From Novisyntrophococcus fermenticellae (GTDB lineage: Bacteria; Bacillota; Clostridia; Lachnospirales; Lachnospiraceae): DNA of 64,000 nt. A model generated the notes under the pieces. The model searched no databases, was not told where the DNA came from, and saw nothing but the letters and a program-made list of their open reading frames with translations. Shown one piece after another: positions 58,288-64,000 of this stretch. Numbering within the stretch: the first letter of the stretch is position 1; every line of letters starts with the position of its first letter. The DNA is taken from NCBI RefSeq assembly GCF_018866245.1, contig NZ_CP076458.1, positions 2,294,001-2,358,000 on the forward strand, given 5' to 3'. A program made the translations under genes and the position numbers.

Positions 58288-59775
58288 TTAAACAGCCGCT
58301 GCGGCTTTCATAATCAATTCTTCCGTCGCATCTTCCCGGCTTAGCTCTCCGGTTATTTTCCCTTCATGCATCACCAGGATTCTGTCACATAAACAAAGCA
58401 GCTCCGGAAGTTCTGAAGAAACCACAACAATACCAATTCCTTTTGATGCAATCTCCCGCAGTATCGCATAGACTTCTGCTTTTGCCCCCACATCGATACC
58501 TCTTGTAGGCTCATCGCACAATAAGATTTCGGGGTCATTTCCGATCCATTTGGCGATTACTACCTTTTGCTGATTACCGCCGCTTAAGGTGAGTATCCCA
58601 TCGTCTGCTTTTCCGACTTTAATGGAGTATGATTTTATCATCTTCTGCATGAGTCTGTCTGCTTTTTTTCTGCTCAGAAATCCTTTTGTGGAAATCCGTT
58701 CAGGCACCGTAAGCTGTGCATTCTCCTGAATGGACATCGTGGTCACAAGTCCATCATCCCGGCGATTCTCGGGAATCAGGCTGATTCCGTGCCTGATGGC
58801 ATCTCTGGGAGATTTGATTTTTACCTCTTTGCCTTTGAGATGAATCTCTCCCGAATCCAGTTTATCTATGCCAAAGATTGAAGAGAGTACCTCTGTTCTG
58901 CCGGCCCCCACAAAGCCTGCCAGTCCCAGTATTTCTCCCTTCCTCAAGCTAAAACTGATGTCATGAAATCTTCTGCCCGAGGTCAGATGTTCCACTGACA
59001 TAAGTACCTCATCTTTCGCAAAGGTCTTTCCCCATTCGGACTTGTCGATTTCACGCCCTACCATCATGGATATGATGTCGTCGATTGTCACATCTGAAAC
59101 ATTTTTTGTTGCAACAAATTTTCCGTCTTTGAATACGGTCATCCTGTCTCCGAGTTCCATGACCTCTTCCAGGCGGTGGCTGACATAAAGCACTGTTGTC
59201 TGCTGCTCCTTTATCATCTTACGGACTACGTCAAACATGACCTCCCGTTGATTATTCGTCAACGCTGCAGTCGGTTCATCCAGAATCAGAATTTCCGGTC
59301 TGGAATACAGGGCCTTGGCAATCTGTATCATGGACTGCTCTGCGATGCTCAAGTTTCCCAGAAGTTCTGTCGGATCTGCTTTCAGCTGGAACTGGTCCAG
59401 CAGTTCCTTTGTCTTTTGATTGATATGCTGCTCGTTCAAAAACACACCCTTGCACGCTTCACACGAACCCAGAAATATATTATGGGCAATGCTCATATTC
59501 AGACATAGCGGAACCTCTTGATGAACAATCGCAAAGCCAAGTTTTTCAGACTTTTGCACACTGTTGATTTTTTCCTCACGTCCATGGATCAAAATCGTCC
59601 CTTCGGTTGGTTCCAGAACACCACTGCATAAATTGATGAGTGTGGATTTACCCGCCCCATTTTCTCCGCAGAGACAATGTACCTCGCCCTTATTTATCTG
59701 AAAGGATACATGATCCAGTGCTACGGTTCCTCCAAAGCGTTTTGTGATATTTCGAAATTCAATTATAGGTGCCAT
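58288..59775 (-). CDS. rbsA: Ribose-type sugar ABC transporter ATPase
   Basis: 495 residues with two fused ATPase domains. Domain 1 has Walker A GENGAGKST and LSIAEQSMIQIAKAL as signature region with LILDEPTAALT; domain 2 has the degenerate P-loop GFVGAGRTE, LSGGNQQKV and LLCDEPTRGID. This is the RbsA/XylG/MglA layout. Powers import through the permease encoded six bases upstream. Ribose as substrate is suggested by RbsD and RbsK in the operon. Confidence 0.9.
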   Translation of the reverse strand: MAPIIEFRNITKRFGGTVALDHVSFQINKGEVHCLCGENGAGKSTLINLCSGVLEPTEGTILIHGREEKINSVQKSEKLGFAIVHQEVPLCLNMSIAHNIFLGSCEACKGVFLNEQHINQKTKELLDQFQLKADPTELLGNLSIAEQSMIQIAKALYSRPEILILDEPTAALTNNQREVMFDVVRKMIKEQQTTVLYVSHRLEEVMELGDRMTVFKDGKFVATKNVSDVTIDDIISMMVGREIDKSEWGKTFAKDEVLMSVEHLTSGRRFHDISFSLRKGEILGLAGFVGAGRTEVLSSIFGIDKLDSGEIHLKGKEVKIKSPRDAIRHGISLIPENRRDDGLVTTMSIQENAQLTVPERISTKGFLSRKKADRLMQKMIKSYSIKVGKADDGILTLSGGNQQKVVIAKWIGNDPEILLCDEPTRGIDVGAKAEVYAILREIASKGIGIVVVSSELPELLCLCDRILVMHEGKITGELSREDATEELIMKAAAAV

Positions 59776-59780
59776 GTCTC

Positions 59781-60755
59781 TTACCTCTTAGCATCTTTCC
59801 GGTGAATGAGGCCATCCACCAAAACTGCCAGTATTACAACTACACCGATAAAACCGTCCTGCCAGAATACCGGCACTCCCAGAAGAACCATACCATTTTT
59901 AACAATGCCCATAATAAGGACACCGATAAAGCTTCCGATAATTGTTCCACGGCCACCGCTCAAGGCTGCCCCACCCAAAATAACTGCGGCGATACTGTCC
60001 ATCTCACGTCCTTCTCCACTGGTGGTAGTAACGGAATTCAAATAGGTAAGCGCAATGATTGCCGCTACTGCACAACAGACGCCCTGAATAATAAAAGCAA
60101 TCAGCCGCGTATTTTTTGTATTAATACCTGAAAGCCTGGCTGCACGCTCATTCCCTCCGGTGGCATAAACCCGGTTCCCGTACACTGTTTTCTTCAATAC
60201 AATATGAGCAATCACAAACATAATCAGCATAATAAAAATCTGTACCGGCACACCATCAATCTTTGCACCGAACAGCCACACCCAGCTGTTTGTCGCAGAT
60301 TCCGGAAATACACTGACACTGGTTCCTCCACTGATGGCATAAGCACAGCTCCGATAGATTTTCATTGTTCCCAGTGTCACAATAAAGGACGGAATTCCGA
60401 CCCTTGTAACCATAAGACCATTAAGCATCCCCAGCCCGGCTCCAACCAGTAGAACTGCCAAAAATGCCAGGGTAGGCGGACACAGTTCATATTTAAATAA
60501 TGTACCGCCAATCATGGCACATACCGCAAAGGTTGAACCAATGGAAAGATCCATATCCCCATTTACAATCAAAAATGTCATACCAATTGCCATAATCCCG
60601 ATTTCCACACATTGCCGAACCACATTTACAAGGTTCGTAGCAGAGAGAAATACCGGAGAACAGATACTCATAATAACAAAAATCAGCAGCAGGACAATCA
60701 GAACACCAAATTCTCTGGTTCCTGCTAACTTAAATTTCTTTTCCGCTTTTTTCAT
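59781..60755 (-). CDS. rbsC: Ribose-type sugar ABC transporter permease
   Basis: About 324 residues of the BPD_transp_2 family, roughly ten membrane helices, with GMTFLIVNGDMDLSIGS, GIPSFIVTLGTM and AAVILGGAALSGGRGTIIGS, all typical of RbsC. ATG at 60755 (MKKAEKKFK) is preferred; GTG at 60785 would lie inside an intercistronic stem-loop. Confidence 0.92.
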   Translation of the reverse strand: MKKAEKKFKLAGTREFGVLIVLLLIFVIMSICSPVFLSATNLVNVVRQCVEIGIMAIGMTFLIVNGDMDLSIGSTFAVCAMIGGTLFKYELCPPTLAFLAVLLVGAGLGMLNGLMVTRVGIPSFIVTLGTMKIYRSCAYAISGGTSVSVFPESATNSWVWLFGAKIDGVPVQIFIMLIMFVIAHIVLKKTVYGNRVYATGGNERAARLSGINTKNTRLIAFIIQGVCCAVAAIIALTYLNSVTTTSGEGREMDSIAAVILGGAALSGGRGTIIGSFIGVLIMGIVKNGMVLLGVPVFWQDGFIGVVVILAVLVDGLIHRKDAKR

Positions 60756-60781
60756 CTTTAAAACCCTATCCGCTTTCCTGT

Positions 60782-60819
60782 GCACTGCCCCCGTTTTCCT
60801 CCGTCGCCGAAGGCAGTGC
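60782..60819 (-). other. Intercistronic stem-loop between rbsB and rbsC
   Basis: GCACTGCC pairs perfectly with GGCAGTGC (plus 60782-60789 and 60812-60819). No T-tract. Such stems often protect the binding-protein mRNA so that more of it is made than of the membrane parts. Confidence 0.6.
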
Positions 60820-60846
60820 CCCCATTTATTCTTAAAAGCTTTCTTT

Positions 60847-61863
60847 TTATTCCGCTTCCACGGTATCTACATTAGACGTATCTACAAGCTGAGCCCCAGT
60901 GTTAATATCCAGAAAATCGCAGCCATGTGCCTGATTCATGTAACATTCAAGAACGGAATAATACCCCTGCATATAAGGATTCTGTCCGCAAGTCACCTGA
61001 ACACTTCCTTTTTTTATATGGTTCAGCATGCCTTCCGTCAAATCAAATCCGCCTGCATATACTTTGCCGCTCAGATCATAATCCTCAATAACGCTTCCGA
61101 TGGCCTCTGAATATACATCCACACCGATAATTGCCTTCACATCCGGATTTGCCAGGTATGCATTTTCAATCACACTGTATGCATTGGTAAGGTCTGTTCC
61201 AATATCAATGGTTTCAATCTTTTTAACTTTATCTCCATACTCCCCGGCAGCTTTGTCAACACCGGCTTCACGTGCTACAAGAGCCGTATCTGTGGGGCCA
61301 CAGGAGGCGATGATATAGGTTCCTTCTCCGCCCATTTTATCGAAAACATATTTTCCCAGATCATAACCTGCCGTCTCATAGTCCTGCCCGATAAATGCAG
61401 CTGTTCCGCAGCCTTCTGCATCCATATTAAAACCTACAACCGGAATACCCTTGTCTGCTGCCTCCGCTATCACATTGTTAAATCCTGTCGGATCCCATGT
61501 GACCGTTGCAATCGCATCCGACCCGGAGGCAATCGCCGTCTCCAAAAGACTCACCTGCTCCTGTAAGGAACTTGCAGTGTTTGGTGCAGATACGTTTACT
61601 TTGATTCCCAGATCTTCTCCGGCCTGCTTTGCCCCTTCCTGCATCTTTGTATAGAAAGAACCATTCAGCGCATGCAATACGACAGATACCTGTATATCTG
61701 ATGCTTTCTTTGTATCCGTACCTTTCTTTTCATCCGTATCCTCACTCCCTGATGCAGCCACAGATTTGGATTTACTTCCCGTTGATGTCTCAACATTCCC
61801 GCATCCGACCATTGCAGCTGCCGTTAACCCACATAGAATCAATGCTAAAGCCCTTTTTTTCAT
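60847..61863 (-). CDS. rbsB: Sugar-binding lipoprotein, RbsB type
   Basis: 338 residues. A lipoprotein signal ends in AAMVGC (Cys about residue 21 is the lipid site), followed by a Ser/Thr/Lys/Asp-rich linker and a type I periplasmic-binding fold (VSVVLHALNGSFYTKMQEGAKQAGEDLG; GVDVYSEAIGSVIEDYDL; AGGFDLTEGML). It captures the sugar outside the membrane. ATG at 61863 has AAAGGAG six bases upstream; the frame to 61881 lacks one. Sugar is probably ribose or a related pentose. Confidence 0.9.
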   Translation of the reverse strand: MKKRALALILCGLTAAAMVGCGNVETSTGSKSKSVAASGSEDTDEKKGTDTKKASDIQVSVVLHALNGSFYTKMQEGAKQAGEDLGIKVNVSAPNTASSLQEQVSLLETAIASGSDAIATVTWDPTGFNNVIAEAADKGIPVVGFNMDAEGCGTAAFIGQDYETAGYDLGKYVFDKMGGEGTYIIASCGPTDTALVAREAGVDKAAGEYGDKVKKIETIDIGTDLTNAYSVIENAYLANPDVKAIIGVDVYSEAIGSVIEDYDLSGKVYAGGFDLTEGMLNHIKKGSVQVTCGQNPYMQGYYSVLECYMNQAHGCDFLDINTGAQLVDTSNVDTVEAE

Positions 61864-61904
61864 ATTCTTCTCCTTTCGCACCTTTACTCGGTGAACGAAT
61901 CCAT

Positions 61905-62384
61905 TTAGTTGTCGTAGCCTGCACGCTGTGCATAGTAATCCGGTGTAATGGCACCTTCCTTTTCAAACCACTTTTTTGCGTCAATACCGGCGATAAGCAC
62001 CACGTTTCCCCATGGCATCAGATTTCCGGTTCTTACAATATACTTGGCCTTCGGCAGATATTCCGCGAAAAACTCTTCATGGGGCATAGATTCTACCTCC
62101 ATCGTTTCATAACGTTTCTTTACCAGCTCCTCGACCTTTTTAAAATGTACCGGATTATATTTCTTTTGCTCATCGGCAACAACAACCTTTTCAAAAATCA
62201 TCTCATCCATGATGAGATCTAATACTTCTGCAATCGTGGGAACATCTTCGGTCAGCGCCAGGTCCACCCGCTGTTCCGGCCGTTGAACCGGAACACCGGC
62301 GTCTCCTATTACCATAATATCCGTATGCCCCATATCCATAATTGCTTCCATCAGCCTTTTGTTTAAAATTCCGTGCTTTTTCAT
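61905..62384 (-). CDS. rbsD: RbsD/FucU-family sugar mutarotase (D-ribose pyranase)
   Basis: 159 residues, somewhat longer than typical RbsD (about 130). Conserved start MKKHGILNKRLMEAI and catalytic His in MGHTDIMVIGDAG; the end has a C-terminal extension after VVLIAG. It converts beta-pyranose to furanose sugar for the kinase. Stop of rbsK overlaps its start by four bases. Confidence 0.88.
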   Translation of the reverse strand: MKKHGILNKRLMEAIMDMGHTDIMVIGDAGVPVQRPEQRVDLALTEDVPTIAEVLDLIMDEMIFEKVVVADEQKKYNPVHFKKVEELVKKRYETMEVESMPHEEFFAEYLPKAKYIVRTGNLMPWGNVVLIAGIDAKKWFEKEGAITPDYYAQRAGYDN

Positions 62385-63316
62385 CTCGCTTCCTCCAATC
62401 GTTCTTCTACCTCTTTACGTCTCGGAATAGAATCAATGACTCCATATTTTGTCACCGAGATTCCTGCCGCCGCATTTCCGAATCTGACGGCCTCCCGAAT
62501 GCTCCTCCCCTCTGCCAGCGCAACACAGAACGCACCTGTAAAAGTATCTCCGGCCCCCGTGGTATCTACAGCCTTTACGGGGATTCCCGCAACTTTTTTG
62601 CAAATTTGGGCATTTCGAATATATGCGCCGCGGGATCCAAGTGTCATCACTACGTTCTCCACTCCCCTGGCATATAATTTCTCCGCCACCTCTTCATCAG
62701 ATATCTCATCATCTGCCTCCAGACCCAGGATCTGACGCGCCTCTGATTCATTGGGAATCAAATATGTACAATTTCCCAGCAGCTCGTCACTCAGCAGAGA
62801 ATAAGGTGCCGGATTTAAAACAAAAGGAACACCTTCCTCCCTGCAGCGTCTGGCGGCATATTCTACAATGTCCATACTACACTCAAGCTGCATAAGCAAC
62901 AACCGGCAGCCCCGAATCGCCGGCATCATACATTCCACATCTTCTCTGGAATATTCCTTATTGGCCGCAAAGTCAATGACGATTTCATTTTCCCCTTCTT
63001 CATTCACGAAAATCAGCCCTACCCCTGTGGATAAACCTTTCCGGCTTTTTCGGACATGAGAAGCATCTATCTGTTCCTCTTCATACATCTTAAGGGCATC
63101 ATCGGCAAAAGAATCATTTCCCACACAGGTGCCATAATATACCTCAGCCCCCATTCGTGCAGCTGCGACTGCCTGATTGGAACCCTTTCCGCCTCCCATC
63201 ATCTGAAAATCACGTCCCGGTACCGTCTCTCCAACCTTTGGAAAATGTTTTCCTACAATTGTCATTCCCACTGCATAACTGCCAATAACAGCTATTTTCT
63301 CTTTCTTCATGCTCAT
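62381..63316 (-). CDS. rbsK: Ribokinase (PfkB family)
   Basis: 311 residues: N-terminal GGKGSNQAVAAARMGAEV substrate motif, and the PfkB signature DTTGAGDTFTGAFCVALAEG with catalytic Asp near residue 255. It phosphorylates ribose after transport. It lies three bases after the URO-D-like gene. Other PfkB sugar kinases look alike, but the rbsD neighbour supports ribokinase. Confidence 0.92.
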   Translation of the reverse strand: MSMKKEKIAVIGSYAVGMTIVGKHFPKVGETVPGRDFQMMGGGKGSNQAVAAARMGAEVYYGTCVGNDSFADDALKMYEEEQIDASHVRKSRKGLSTGVGLIFVNEEGENEIVIDFAANKEYSREDVECMMPAIRGCRLLLMQLECSMDIVEYAARRCREEGVPFVLNPAPYSLLSDELLGNCTYLIPNESEARQILGLEADDEISDEEVAEKLYARGVENVVMTLGSRGAYIRNAQICKKVAGIPVKAVDTTGAGDTFTGAFCVALAEGRSIREAVRFGNAAAGISVTKYGVIDSIPRRKEVEERLEEAR

Positions 63317-63319
63317 ATC

Positions 63320-64000
63320 CTACTTTCTATAGAATTCAGGAACCCCATATTTTAATGCCGTATCAAACACTGCCAAAATTTTTTCAGGAGAAATCCCAGC
63401 CTGAATATTATGAATCTGCGAATACACGAATCCGCCTCCGGGGGCATAACATTTTATCATCTCTTTACATTCTGCAATTATCTCTTCAATCGTTCCATGT
63501 GTCAGCGTTGTCTGTGTACTGCAGGCTCCGCCCCATATTGTCATCTTGCTGCCGAACTCCTTCTTAATCTGGTACGGATCCATGTTGGCACATTCCTTCT
63601 GTATCGGGTTTAAGATATCATAACCAGATTCGATAATATCTCCGATAATAGGTGCAATTCCTCCGCAGCAGTGAAGTGAAATATGGATATCTTTCTTCTT
63701 TTTTCTTATGGCCTCGTTGATTCTTGCATGGCGCGGCTTAAAAAATTTACGATAGGTTTCCGGAGACAAAAGCATGCCTCTTTGCTCCCCAAAATCATCA
63801 TTATTCTGAACCACAGTCACATAATCCCCTACTGCTTCCAGATATCGTTCCATCATCACTATATATGCGTCCGTCATCTTATCCAGATAGTACGCAATCA
63901 ATTCCGGTTCAACATACAGATTTTCCATAAATGTCTGCATTCCCCAGTCCTTCCATCCCTTTTCAAAGAGACTTGTACTGGTGGCTCCGGAAATGCAAAA
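63320..64000 (-). CDS. Uroporphyrinogen decarboxylase-family protein, 5' end beyond the window
   Basis: The frame is open to base 64000, giving 226 residues of a longer protein. URO-D/MtaA fold features: HISLHCCGGIAPIIGDIIESGYDILNPIQ, then MTIWGGACST and a closing GGFVYSQIHNIQ. The H-x-C in LHCCG and the later Cys in GGAC resemble the zinc site of methylcobamide methyltransferases such as MtaA rather than HemE, which decarboxylates haem precursors. Being in a ribose operon, it is unlikely to be HemE; the substrate is unknown. Confidence 0.8.
   Translation of the reverse strand, partial: FCISGATSTSLFEKGWKDWGMQTFMENLYVEPELIAYYLDKMTDAYIVMMERYLEAVGDYVTVVQNNDDFGEQRGMLLSPETYRKFFKPRHARINEAIRKKKKDIHISLHCCGGIAPIIGDIIESGYDILNPIQKECANMDPYQIKKEFGSKMTIWGGACSTQTTLTHGTIEEIIAECKEMIKCYAPGGGFVYSQIHNIQAGISPEKILAVFDTALKYGVPEFYRK

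Noticed and set aside
63320..64000. HemE (haem uroporphyrinogen decarboxylase)
   Set aside because: The HxC...C pattern and ribose operon context fit the methyltransferase-like branch better; no haem genes nearby.

Overview
The window looks like chromosome from a spore-forming, low-to-mid-GC Gram-positive of the Clostridia, most likely a Lachnospiraceae member. Grounds: the spoIIGA-sigE-sigG sporulation cluster with Spo0A boxes, strong AGGAGG-type ribosome sites with frequent TTG/GTG starts, a dcw cluster with two tandem class B PBPs, BceRS-AB, NiaR, and both a V-type and an F-type rotary ATPase. This placement is inferred from gene content; no database was searched.

Layout. 1-300: end of a PucR-type regulator. 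289-10321 (minus): an envelope-stress block, transcribed as a DUF1294-TPM fusion, a YdjG-like zinc-ribbon protein, a YdjI-like SPFH protein, BceR, BceS, BceA, BceB and a low-affinity-type PBP (frameshifted here). 10374-12120: a CapA-like protein and a divergent short DtxR-like regulator. 12169-23498 (minus): an 11-gene operon, moxR-vwa followed by the nine V-ATPase genes. 23585-23890: tRNA-Arg(ACG) and a candidate small RNA. 24182-25888: an ammonium transporter fused to a PII domain, behind a leader with two terminator-like hairpins. 25995-31642: hexuronate catabolism (uxaB, uxaA, a LacI regulator, uxaC) with two matching operators. 31709-31876: an unrecognised 55-residue gene. 31991-38300 (minus): the F-ATPase operon. 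38634-43603: niaR, sigG, sigE, spoIIGA, aroD, aroE. 43722-56803: division and cell-wall cluster (mraZ, rsmH, ftsL, two PBPs, mraY, murD, murA, divIB, ftsZ on minus; ftsW inverted on plus; no murG). 57088-58185: ychF. 58288-64000 (minus): a ribose-type ABC transporter operon with RbsD, RbsK and a URO-D/methyltransferase-like protein cut by the window end.

How the parts fit. The K subunit of the V-ATPase keeps all five side-chain positions known to bind Na+ in Enterococcus hirae, while the F-ATPase c subunit lacks the Na+ signature. The cell therefore probably runs one Na+-coupled and one H+-coupled rotary machine, with the MoxR/VWA pair perhaps acting in assembly or control of the V-type enzyme. 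The BceRS-AB block with YdjGHI-like proteins and a PBP reads as defence against cell-wall antibiotics.

Two genes (the PBP at 289-2369 and the essential murD) are each broken by one missing base in a G/C run, which points to sequence error rather than real decay. The most novel items are the candidate ~94-nt RNA at 23797-23890, the MoxR/VWA-V-ATPase linkage, the DUF1294-TPM fusion, the apparent ACG start of atpB, and two small families of repeated palindromic or terminator-linked elements.
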